64,000 nt of DNA from Desulfococcus multivorans (GTDB lineage: Bacteria > Desulfobacterota > Desulfobacteria > Desulfobacterales > Desulfococcaceae). Of the stretch, positions 8,101 to 15,307 are shown one piece after another. The position numbers and the translations under genes are program-made. The notes below the pieces were generated by a model. That model searched no databases. It saw only the letters and a program-made list of their open reading frames with translations, and was not told the DNA's origin. Location of the stretch: NCBI RefSeq assembly GCF_001854245.1, contig NZ_CP015381.1, forward strand, positions 3,879,001 to 3,943,000. Direction: 5' to 3'. Position 1 is the first letter of the stretch; each line of letters begins with the position of its first letter.

Positions 8101-8222
8101 ATAGTCATACCGGCCCCTTGAAAATTTGTCAAGGCTATTCTATTCATGGGCGAAATGCACCGGCTTCGGCCGGCCCGACCCACACCCACAGGATTCATTA
8201 CAGGGTGCATCATCGAGGGCGT

Positions 8223-9317
8223 ATGAAAACACGGAAAGGCATGAAACCGAAAGCATCCGAGGCGACCGGGCCGGGTTCCCCGCCGGAAGAAGGCCCCGCC
8301 CGTGGCATACGCCCCATGCCGGACCCGGACAAAACCCTCGACTCGATCCAGCTCGATGCATTGGAGCAGTCCTTTCGCAAGTGGATCACGGCGACACCAC
8401 GCCGCGACGTGCACCGGTCCCGCCGCCGCATCTTTCTCATCTTTCTGATCATCCGATACTCCGGGGGAAAACTGAGCGAGGTGCTGGGCCTCGATCCCAC
8501 CCGGGACATCGATTTTGAAGACCGATTCGTGCGCCTGGGCCGCCCGCCGCGGCAGGTGCAGCTCTCCGAAACCCTCCTTGCGGAGATCCGGGGGCTCATC
8601 GCCGAATCCGCCGCCGAAGACGGGCCGCGACAACTGCTCGACGTGGACCCCGGCTTTGTCCGGCGCAAATTCTATGAGCGCGCCGAAGCCTGCGGGATCC
8701 CCAAGCAGCTGGGGGCGCCCGAGATTCTCCGCAAGTCCCGGGCGGTGGAATGGATGCAGAACCATATGCCGCTTCCGGTGGTTCAGCGGCTTCTGGGTCA
8801 TAGCACGCCCAATCTGACAAGCGCCTACGTCGCCTTTTCCGAAGCGGAGATCCAACAGGCGACCCGGCACTTCATGGAAAAGGAATCCGCCCGCAGCACC
8901 AGCGCCCGGAACGCCTTTTTCGGCAAGATTCAGATGATTCAACAGGGCGATATCCAGTCTCGCGTCGAGATCTTGACCCTGGGGGGGCACCGCATCACCA
9001 CGGTGATCACCAACGACAGCCTGAAGCGGCTGGAGCTGGGGCCGGGACGGCTCATCACGGCCGAAATCAAGGCCCCCTGGGTGATGCTCCATCAGGGGGA
9101 CGACCCCCGGGGATGGAGCGCCGACAACCGGATCGAGGGGCGCGTGGAGCGGATCACGACCGGTGAAATCAACACGGAATGCATCGTCCGGATCTCCGAC
9201 GGCACCGCGGTCTGCGCCGTCGTGACCACCGAAAGCGCCCGGCGTCTGGCCCTGGCGAAAGGAGACGCAGTCTGGGTGGTGTTCAACAGTCATTCGGTGG
9301 TCCTCCTCTCGGACTGA
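8223..9317 (+). CDS. tunR: TunR-type tungstate/molybdate-responsive transcription regulator
   Basis: This 364-residue protein fuses a phage-integrase-like DNA-binding domain (about 45-215) to two tandem Mop/TOBE oxyanion-binding domains (about 222-290 and 295-364). The integrase part keeps the fold marker LLGHSTPNLTSAYVAF but has lost key catalytic positions: SGGK stands where recombinases have TGLR, and LRKS where they have LRHT. It should bind DNA without recombining it. The Mop repeats show SARNAFFGKI and the GG(H)-I(T)-VIT pattern. This domain order defines the TunR family of sulfate reducers, which represses tungstate and molybdate transport genes. The start at 8223 was chosen because upstream in-frame residues do not fit the family; its Shine-Dalgarno (GAGGG) is weak. 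The neighbours (MOT1 transporter, tupABC) support the role. Confidence 0.85.
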   Translation: MKTRKGMKPKASEATGPGSPPEEGPARGIRPMPDPDKTLDSIQLDALEQSFRKWITATPRRDVHRSRRRIFLIFLIIRYSGGKLSEVLGLDPTRDIDFEDRFVRLGRPPRQVQLSETLLAEIRGLIAESAAEDGPRQLLDVDPGFVRRKFYERAEACGIPKQLGAPEILRKSRAVEWMQNHMPLPVVQRLLGHSTPNLTSAYVAFSEAEIQQATRHFMEKESARSTSARNAFFGKIQMIQQGDIQSRVEILTLGGHRITTVITNDSLKRLELGPGRLITAEIKAPWVMLHQGDDPRGWSADNRIEGRVERITTGEINTECIVRISDGTAVCAVVTTESARRLALAKGDAVWVVFNSHSVVLLSD

Positions 9318-9336
9318 CCCCAATGAAAGGCAGAAG

Positions 9337-10284
9337 ATGACAATCTCTTCCGACACCCTTCTCATCCTGTCCCGAAGCGCAGCCCGGTATGACCGGTTGT
9401 TGGCGTCCAAATGTCCGGAAACCATGGAACGGTACGTTTTTCAACGCCCGGAGGCGGCCCGGGAGGCGGTCCGCCGGGCGACCATCGTCCTGGGCGACCC
9501 CGACCTGGCGGCGGGACTTCTGACAGAGGCCCCCGCGCTTCGATGGTTCCAATCCACCTTCGCCGGCGTGGACGCCCTGCTCCCCCTCCCCTCGAAACGG
9601 ATCGCTCTGACCCGGGTCGAGGGCGTTTTCGGCCCCGCCATGAGCGAGTATGTCTTCGGCTATGTTCTGTCCCTGGCGCGGGGCCTTTTCAAGGCCCGGG
9701 AAAACCAGGTCCGGCAGGTATGGCAAAGGATACCCTACCAGCGCCTGGCCGGCAGACGGATGGGCATCTGCGGTATGGGGGACATCGGCCGTCACCTGGC
9801 GAAAACGGCCCGCCATTTCGGGATGACGGTCTGGGGGTATCGGCTGCGGCCGGCAGCCTGTCCCGAGGCGGACCGCCTCTTTCACCCGGACGAATTCCAC
9901 GCCTTTCTCGCGGGCGCCGACGTGGTGGTCGTCACCCTCCCCCTCACCCCCGCCACCCATGGACTGTTCGATGAAGCCGCCTTTGCGGCCATGAAGCCCA
10001 CGGCCCTGCTCATCAACGTCGGCCGCGGCCCCGTAGTGTCGGAGAAGGCCCTTGTCCGGGCCGTGCGGGAGGGTCGGATCGGCGGCGCCGTGCTGGACGT
10101 CTTCGAAACGGAGCCGCTTCCGGCGGATAGCCCCCTGTGGACCCTGCCGGAGGTCTTCATCACCCCTCATCAGGCCGCCGTCAGCTTCGCCGAGGAGATC
10201 GTCGGCATCTTCCTGGAGAACTACCGCCGCTTCAAGGCGGGCCGCCCCCTCAAATACGTCGTCGATCCCGACCGCGGCTACTGA
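9337..10284 (+). CDS. D-2-hydroxyacid dehydrogenase, NAD(P)-dependent
   Basis: This 315-residue protein belongs to the D-isomer-specific 2-hydroxyacid dehydrogenase family (GhrA/glyoxylate-hydroxypyruvate reductase side). It has the dinucleotide-binding GMGDIG near 146-151, the substrate-binding Arg in NVGRGPVV, the catalytic Glu in FETEPLP and the catalytic His in TPHQAA. Substrate specificity cannot be told. It begins 20 bp after tunR and may be read from the same promoter, but nothing links it to molybdate or tungstate handling. Repeat copy B and surE lie downstream, convergent. Confidence 0.8.
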   Translation: MTISSDTLLILSRSAARYDRLLASKCPETMERYVFQRPEAAREAVRRATIVLGDPDLAAGLLTEAPALRWFQSTFAGVDALLPLPSKRIALTRVEGVFGPAMSEYVFGYVLSLARGLFKARENQVRQVWQRIPYQRLAGRRMGICGMGDIGRHLAKTARHFGMTVWGYRLRPAACPEADRLFHPDEFHAFLAGADVVVVTLPLTPATHGLFDEAAFAAMKPTALLINVGRGPVVSEKALVRAVREGRIGGAVLDVFETEPLPADSPLWTLPEVFITPHQAAVSFAEEIVGIFLENYRRFKAGRPLKYVVDPDRGY

Positions 10285-10364
10285 ACGTGAACCCACATTA
10301 TTCAGGAGGGTGTTAAAGTTTTATGGTTTTATGGTTTTATGTGGTTATGTGATTCCAGACATAC

Positions 10365-10399
10365 GCCTTCAGCCTTCAGTCTTCAGTCTTCAGTCTTTC
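10365..10399. repeat. Heptamer repeat, copy B (single arm)
   Basis: One arm of family 1: TTCAGCC followed by four TTCAGTC-type units. The stop codon of surE (TGA on the minus strand, 10390-10392) is part of a CTGAAG unit. About 25 bp to the left, three imperfect copies of GGTTTTAT occupy 10317-10340. Confidence 0.85.
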
Positions 10400-11115
10400 G
10401 AGGAACGCTCGTTCAGGGCGCAGGTGCCGATGGGGATGCGGGTGACGGCTGCCGCGCCGTCGTCGAAGCAGACGGCCACGTCCCGTCCCGGAGCACGCGG
10501 CCGCTCGTGGATCGTCCCCTGGTAGATCAGTTGCCCCGCTTCCACGCGATAGGTGTAGGCGTGGGGATGGGTATCGAGGTCGCAGAACCGGTAGGGCACC
10601 ACAGGGTCCCGGGGGAGCGGATGGGGGAGATTGACGTTCCAGAAGGTTCCGGCCTCGAGGCGGCCCGATATCAACATGCGAAGGATGGGCGCCGCATGGG
10701 CGGCGGTAACGGTCCAATCCACTGCATGGCCCTTGGCGATGTACTGGGACACGGCGATGGAGCGGCACCCCAGGATGGCGGCCTCCCGGGCCGCGGCCAC
10801 GGTTCCGGAGTTGTAGACGTCCGAACCCAGATTGGCGCCGGCGTTGATCCCGGAGATCAGCCAACCGGCATCGGGGACCAGGTGCTTCAAGGCCACCCGG
10901 GCGCAGTCCGCCGGCGAGGCATCCACCCAGTACCGATTCTCGCCCGTCTGCCGAAACGGTATCGGCGATCGGGCCGTCACCCGGTGGGCCGCCCCGGACT
11001 GCTCGATCCGGGGGGCCACCACGACGGGCACGGCGATTTCCGAAATGATCGCCACCAGGGCGGCAAGGCCCGGCGCGTCGATGCCGTCGTCATTGGTCAG
11101 CACCACCTTCATCAT
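10390..11115 (-). CDS. surE: 5'/3'-nucleotidase SurE
   Basis: This is a metal-dependent nucleoside monophosphate phosphatase. The N-terminus MMKVVLTNDDGIDAPG carries the family's metal-binding NDD, and further in are APRIEQSGAAHRVT and SGINAGANLGSDVYNSGTVAAAREA, both standard SurE blocks. The ATG at 11115 was preferred over an upstream GTG (11121) because GGGAGG lies 6 bp before it. At 241 residues it has family length. The last codons (ERSSKD-stop) run into an intergenic heptamer repeat, so the natural C-terminus may have been changed by the repeat. Confidence 0.9.
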   Translation of the reverse strand: MMKVVLTNDDGIDAPGLAALVAIISEIAVPVVVAPRIEQSGAAHRVTARSPIPFRQTGENRYWVDASPADCARVALKHLVPDAGWLISGINAGANLGSDVYNSGTVAAAREAAILGCRSIAVSQYIAKGHAVDWTVTAAHAAPILRMLISGRLEAGTFWNVNLPHPLPRDPVVPYRFCDLDTHPHAYTYRVEAGQLIYQGTIHERPRAPGRDVAVCFDDGAAAVTRIPIGTCALNERSSKD

Positions 11116-11215
11116 TGACACCCTCCCGGTATATGCATCAGGTCAAATCTTTTCTCAATGTTTCATGAGACCAGAAAACATCGAAAAAATCAAGGTGCCT
11201 TTGCGTGATGGAAAA

Positions 11216-11393
11216 GGCTGAAGACTGAAGACTGAAGGGGTATACATGCGCCGTTCGTCACAGGAGCACCCTATTGGAGGCTGAAGGCTGAAGACCGAAG
11301 GGGCATAAACTCTCCGTTCGCCACAAGGGCACCCCTTCAGCCTTCAGCCTTCAGTCTTCAGTCTTCAGTCTTCGGTCTTCGGTCTTCGGTCTC
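11216..11393. repeat. Heptamer repeat, copy C (two-unit array)
   Basis: A left arm GGCTGAAGACTGAAGACTG, a core (CGCCGTTCGTCACAGGAGCACC), a second left arm, a second core (CTCCGTTCGCCACAAGG) and a right arm of nine heptamers, some changed to TTCGGTC. Opposed arms can pair into a long hairpin. It lies between the divergent genes surE and tupA. Confidence 0.9.
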
Positions 11394-11418
11394 TCCCACT
11401 ACAACTGCCGAAAGTTCT

Positions 11419-11507
11419 TTTCGTTAATTTAAGTTGCATATCGTTGTTTCAAATCCATACATTCCGATTTTATTGAGCTCTTGACAATTTCAGACATCTT
11501 TTATAGA
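11419..11507 (+). promoter_or_regulatory. tupABC promoter and candidate TunR half-sites
   Basis: TTGACA (11481-11486) and TATAGA (11502-11507), spaced 15 bp, form a plausible promoter. About 40 bp upstream, TTCGTTAA and ATCGTTGT are spaced like two half-sites. The second resembles the ATCGTG arm of the palindrome between the MOT1 gene and tunR. The TunR assignment is inferred from context. Confidence 0.4.
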
Positions 11508-11749
11508 GATGCACGGATCAGGAGGATTCGGTTTCCCGACCAGCCGTCGTCCTGAACGGCAACGGTTTCATGAGAGGCCGCTATCCAAGCTGCGGTCCAA
11601 GGTACGCGGATTGACGCCGGGGGTCGTCGGAAACCCGGGCATGCGGCGACCGAATCGAACCCCGGCGAAAACAGAGATACGGGCAGGACGGAAACCGGAT
11701 GTCTTGCATTACCGTCAATCGGCACGTCAATATATGAAAGGGACCCATA
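11508..11749 (+). promoter_or_regulatory. Structured leader of tupA, type unknown
   Basis: About 240 nt of leader precede tupA without a credible gene. It can form several GC-rich helices. One nested helix pairs GCCGGGG (11616-11622) with CCCCGGC (11660-11666) and, inside it, GGTCG with CGACC; another pairs CCGC with GCGG around 11579-11595. A molybdenum-cofactor riboswitch would make sense here, but I could not match its conserved blocks. Confidence 0.4.
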
Positions 11750-12580
11750 ATGAAGAAGTCATTTATCGTTTTGATTTGTCTGGCACTCGCCGTTACATTT
11801 CTGTCAACGCCTTCTTCGGCCGAAGAAAGCCTTTTAATGATGGCGACCACGACCAGCACCGACAATACGGGACTGCTGGACTACCTCGCCCCGAAATTCA
11901 AGGCCGATACCGGCATCGAACTGAAGTGGACGGCCACGGGCACCGGCAAGGCCCTCAAACTGGGAGAAAACTGCGATGTCGACGTCCTTCTCGTCCATGC
12001 GCCTGCGGCCGAGAAAAAGTTTGTGGCCGACGGATTCGGGAGCGATCGCAAAGAGATCATGTACAACGATTTCGTCGTCATCGGTCCGGCGGAAGACCCG
12101 GCCGGGATAAAGGGCCAATCCATCAAGGAGGCTTTCGGCCGGATTCAGGCGAAGCAGGCCGTCTTTGCCAGCCGGGGCGACAATTCCGGAACGCACAAAA
12201 AGGAGCTGGCCCTGTGGAAAGCCGCGGAAATGCAGGTCCCGGAAAAAGAAAAATGGTATGTTCAGACCGGCCAGGGGATGCTTTCCACCATCAATATCGC
12301 CGCGGAGCAGAAGGGATATACCATGACGGACCGGGGAACCTACATCAAATACGAAGACACCCTGAAAGGGAATCCGCCCCTCAAGATTCTGGTGGAGGGC
12401 GATGCCGTGCTGCTGAACCAGTACAGCGTCATCGCCGTCGACAAAAAGCACTGTCCCCAGGTCAAATACGACACGGCCAAGCGATTTATCGACTGGATCG
12501 CAGGTCCGGCGGCCCAGCACCTGATCAAGGAGTTCAAACTCCTGGGGAAGCCGCTGTTTACGCCGAATGCAGAAATGTAG
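11750..12580 (+). CDS. tupA: Tungstate ABC transporter, periplasmic binding protein TupA
   Basis: This 276-residue protein has a signal peptide (MKKSFIVLICLALAVTFLST, cleaved after SSA) and an AAAGGGA ribosome site. The mature start carries the TupA ligand loop ATTTSTDNTGLLD, and SRGDNSGTHKKE and GMLSTINIAAEQKGYTMTDRGTYI match TupA rather than ModA. It captures tungstate in the periplasm and delivers it to TupB. It is followed by a hairpin that may limit read-through into tupB and so keep the binding protein in excess. Confidence 0.9.
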   Translation: MKKSFIVLICLALAVTFLSTPSSAEESLLMMATTTSTDNTGLLDYLAPKFKADTGIELKWTATGTGKALKLGENCDVDVLLVHAPAAEKKFVADGFGSDRKEIMYNDFVVIGPAEDPAGIKGQSIKEAFGRIQAKQAVFASRGDNSGTHKKELALWKAAEMQVPEKEKWYVQTGQGMLSTINIAAEQKGYTMTDRGTYIKYEDTLKGNPPLKILVEGDAVLLNQYSVIAVDKKHCPQVKYDTAKRFIDWIAGPAAQHLIKEFKLLGKPLFTPNAEM

Positions 12581-12612
12581 CGAAAGCTCTCGGCAAAATG
12601 CCATGACCGCAG

Positions 12613-12672
12613 CGGCTGCATGTACGGCGGGATCTCCCGACAGGGCTTCCCGCTGCAGCCGGGCGGTTTTTT
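12613..12672 (+). terminator. Intra-operon hairpin with U-run between tupA and tupB
   Basis: CGGCTGCA (12613-12620) pairs with TGCAGCCG (12654-12661), followed after GGCGG by TTTTTT. The loop is long and can fold further. It looks like a partial terminator that lowers tupBC relative to tupA, common after binding-protein genes. Confidence 0.55.
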
Positions 12673-12688
12673 CAATTCCGAATTGCAC

Positions 12689-13378
12689 ATGAATTTTCTA
12701 TTAGAAGGCTTTTTTCAGGCGTTCCGTCTACTCCTGAACGGAAACGCGGAAACCTATTCCGCGATATGGGCCACGGTGAGGGTCTCGACCTATTCCATGC
12801 TGGTCAGCCTCTGGGTGGGCGTGCCCCTCGGCTTCTGTCTCGGTTATTTCGAGTTCCAGTGGAAAAAGTCCGTCCGGACCGTCGTCGACACCCTGATGTC
12901 CCTTCCCACGGTCTTCATCGGCCTGCTCGTCTATGCCTTCCTGACCCATCGCGGCCCTATGGGGAATCTATCCCTCCTGTTCACCCTGCCGGGCATCGCC
13001 GTGGGTCAGACCATCCTGGCCTTGCCCGTCGTCATCGGTCTCACCGCGACAGCCGTCGAAAGCATGGATCGGAAACTTCGCATCGCCGTCATGTCCATGG
13101 GCGCCAACCGACGTCAGCTCTTCTGCAGCAGCTTGTGGGAGGCCCGGCACGGCATCCTGGCCGCCATGATCGCGGCATATGGACGGGTGATGACGGAGGT
13201 GGGGATCTCGATGATGGTCGGCGGCAACATCAAGTGGCATACCCGCACCATCACCACCGCCATCGCCCTCGAAACCAACAAAGGCCAGTTCGGCATGGGC
13301 GTGGCCCTCGGCCTGGTGCTTCTGACCATCGCCCTGGGTTTTAACGTGTCGCTCTCTTTTCTGCGCCGAAGGACCTGA
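12689..13378 (+). CDS. tupB: Tungstate ABC transporter, permease TupB
   Basis: This 229-residue inner-membrane permease has about five or six membrane segments. The binding-protein-dependent transport signature, the loop that docks on the ATPase, is in the region EARHGILAAMIAAYGRVMTEVG. It matches the TupB side of the family (PTVFIGLLVYAFLTHRGPMG). ATG 12689 (MNFLLEGFF) is used because the upstream in-frame codons lie in the terminator-like hairpin. The ribosome site is weak. tupC starts 3 bp after its stop. Confidence 0.85.
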   Translation: MNFLLEGFFQAFRLLLNGNAETYSAIWATVRVSTYSMLVSLWVGVPLGFCLGYFEFQWKKSVRTVVDTLMSLPTVFIGLLVYAFLTHRGPMGNLSLLFTLPGIAVGQTILALPVVIGLTATAVESMDRKLRIAVMSMGANRRQLFCSSLWEARHGILAAMIAAYGRVMTEVGISMMVGGNIKWHTRTITTAIALETNKGQFGMGVALGLVLLTIALGFNVSLSFLRRRT

Positions 13379-13381
13379 CCG

Positions 13382-14398
13382 TTGGCAGCTCCCATCTTCG
13401 ACATCACCGCCCTGCGACACGCATATGCCGGCAAGACGGTTCTGGAAATCCCGCAACTCTCCATTCAGCCGGGTGCCGTGGTCGGCCTCATCGGTCCCAA
13501 CGGCAGCGGCAAAAGCACCCTGCTGAAGCTTCTGGGACTCATCCAAAAACCGACAGAGGGGGAGATCCGTTTTTGCGGTCGGGTTGTTGAACCCTTTTCA
13601 CCTGAAGCCCGGTTTTCGATTACCCTTGTCCCCCAGGAGCCGTTTCTGATGCGGCGGAGCGTATTCGACAATGTCGCCTACGGTCTCAGATTGCGGGGTG
13701 ACGCCAAAAACCTGGCCGAGCGGGTCCACGAGGCGCTTTCCCTCGTGGGGCTCCGCGGGGAGGACTTTGTCCGAAGGCCCTGGTACGCCCTTTCCGGCGG
13801 CGAGACGCAGCGGGTGGCCCTGGCCGCACGGCTGGCCCTCAGGCCCAAGGTGCTTCTGCTGGATGAGCCCACGGCCAGCGTCGATTCCGCCAGCGCCCAG
13901 CGGATCAAGGAGGCGTCGGTTCAGGCCTGCCGGGAACTGGGCACCACCCTCGTCGCCGCCAGTCACGATTGGCAGTGGCTCCTGGAGATCTGCGACCACA
14001 TGGTGCACCTGTTCAAAGGCAGAATTTCCGGTTCGGGGCGTGAGACCCTCCTCTTCGGACCCTGGCAATCGCTGGGGAGCGGCAAATGGGGTAAAATCCT
14101 GCCGGACGACCGGCAGGTGCCGGTGCCCGAGCCGCCGTCACCCGAAGCCGTGGCCGTCATCGAAGCGATGCCGCTGGATGAAGCGGACCCGGGCCCCGGG
14201 GATGCGGACATCGCCCTTGCAGGCATTGTTTCACGACTCAGTCTGGAGAAAAAAACAGGCGAGGTGGTCGCAACCGTTCTTGTCGGGGATCTCCCCTTCA
14301 CGGTGAGGATAACACCCGGCAGGTACGACACCGGAGCGATATTTCCCGGGAACACCCTTCACATCCAATACCGCATCGACCAGATCCGATGGCTCTGA
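13382..14398 (+). CDS. tupC: Tungstate ABC transporter, ATP-binding protein TupC
   Basis: This 338-residue ATPase has Walker A GPNGSGKST (near 38-46), signature LSGGETQR, Walker B VLLLDEPTAS and the H-loop AASHD. The last 60 residues (GIVSRLSLEKKTGEV ... DQIRWL) look like a TOBE-type regulatory domain, so the ATPase may sense its oxyanion. The start is TTG at 13382, spaced 8 bp from AAGGA and 3 bp from the end of tupB. It powers tungstate import through TupB. A heptamer repeat follows. Confidence 0.88.
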   Translation: MAAPIFDITALRHAYAGKTVLEIPQLSIQPGAVVGLIGPNGSGKSTLLKLLGLIQKPTEGEIRFCGRVVEPFSPEARFSITLVPQEPFLMRRSVFDNVAYGLRLRGDAKNLAERVHEALSLVGLRGEDFVRRPWYALSGGETQRVALAARLALRPKVLLLDEPTASVDSASAQRIKEASVQACRELGTTLVAASHDWQWLLEICDHMVHLFKGRISGSGRETLLFGPWQSLGSGKWGKILPDDRQVPVPEPPSPEAVAVIEAMPLDEADPGPGDADIALAGIVSRLSLEKKTGEVVATVLVGDLPFTVRITPGRYDTGAIFPGNTLHIQYRIDQIRWL

Positions 14399-14455
14399 CA
14401 CGCCGCCCCGGCCCGGGTGAACGACACACGATTTTTCTCGCGCAAAGAAGACTAT

Positions 14456-14603
14456 AGGCTGAAGACTGAAGGCTGAAGGGGTATAAATGCCCCGTTCGTC
14501 ACGGAGGAACCCCATTGGAGGCGAAGGCTGAAGACCGAAAGGGCATAAATGCTCCGTCTGGCACAAAGGCACCCCTTCAGCCTTCAGTCTTCAGCCTTCA
14601 GCC
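14456..14603. repeat. Heptamer repeat, copy D (two-unit array)
   Basis: Left arm GGCTGAAGACTGAAGG, core GCCCCGTTCGTCACGG, second left arm, second core GCTCCGTCTGGCACAA and right arm of TTCAGCC/TTCAGTC units. It lies between the convergent genes tupC and the TPR lipoprotein and could act as a two-way terminator hairpin. Confidence 0.9.
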
Positions 14604-14616
14604 TCTTTTTCCCGGC

Positions 14617-15162
14617 CTACTTCAGGCTGCGTCTTTTTTCCTCCATCATGAGTTCGAGCAGCTTCAGTTTTTCCATGGCTTCCTGTAATTCCTGGTTTTC
14701 TGCAACCATCTTCGTATTCGCCTTTTTCAATCTGTTGTTGTTCCGCGTCAGCTGCTCCACCTGGTGGGCCAGGCGCATCCGATTCCTGTCGGCGTCATCC
14801 ATAGCCGCCACGAGGCCCTTCAGATACAGCATTTCAGCATCATTCCAGGCCTCCGGATCGAGGGTGAGACATTTTTCAAACATCATCAGGGAACGGCGAT
14901 AGTTCGGGGCTGGATTTTTGTAGTGCGCATGGAGAACGGCGAGCTGACGGTAGGCGTCGGCATTCTTCGGATTTTGAGGGTCATGGGCTATCGACTTCTC
15001 GAGGCGCACCACCGCTTTGGTGATGTCTTCCTTTCCCTGGACATCAAAACAGCTTGAACGACAGACGAACGTCTTCATGCATGCAGTCGTCATCAATGCC
15101 ATGGAAAGGCATGCGAGCAGCCGAAACAGATTGCGTCCACGAAAATTTCCGGAACAGATCAT
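14617..15162 (-). CDS. TPR-containing lipoprotein with C-terminal coiled coil
   Basis: This 181-residue protein starts at ATG 15162 after AGAGGAAG. It has a signal sequence ending in LMTTAC, an imperfect lipobox whose Cys would be lipidated. Residues about 50-120 form one to two TPR-like helices (AYRQLAVLHAHYKN, RRSLMMFEKCLTLDPEAW). The last 60 residues are a predicted coiled coil (HQVEQLTRNNNRLKKAN ... EKLKLLELMMEEKRR). It lies just downstream of the diguanylate cyclase gene on the same strand, with a heptamer repeat between them, so a link to that signalling protein is possible. The stop codon abuts repeat-like sequence (CTGAAGTAGG). Confidence 0.65.
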   Translation of the reverse strand: MICSGNFRGRNLFRLLACLSMALMTTACMKTFVCRSSCFDVQGKEDITKAVVRLEKSIAHDPQNPKNADAYRQLAVLHAHYKNPAPNYRRSLMMFEKCLTLDPEAWNDAEMLYLKGLVAAMDDADRNRMRLAHQVEQLTRNNNRLKKANTKMVAENQELQEAMEKLKLLELMMEEKRRSLK

Positions 15163-15262
15163 GAATTTACTTCCTCTTTTCTCGATACAGGGTGTGAAAC
15201 GGTCGGACAACGGTGTTGTATCGGGGCGTTGGGCCTGAATTCGCCAAGGGGAATCCCCCTTC

Positions 15263-15307
15263 CCTTCAGTCTTCAGTCTTCAGCCTTCAGCCTTCAGCCT
15301 TCAGCCT
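15263..15307. repeat. Heptamer repeat, copy E (single arm)
   Basis: Six heptamers in a row, two TTCAGTC then four TTCAGCC. Its right end overlaps the stop codon of the diguanylate cyclase gene (TAG, 15306-15308). Confidence 0.85.

Noticed and set aside
8223-9317. Active integrase of a mobile element
   Set aside because: Catalytic Arg and His positions are replaced, two Mop domains follow, and no attachment sites flank it; it fits TunR.
11216-11393. CRISPR-like reading of the regular TTCAGCC/TTCAGTC runs
   Set aside because: Units are 7 bp without spacers of constant length, the arms are inverted, and no cas gene is near.
11508-11749. Molybdenum-cofactor riboswitch call for the tupA leader
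   Set aside because: The position is right, but I could not find the conserved Moco RNA blocks, so it is listed only as a structured leader.
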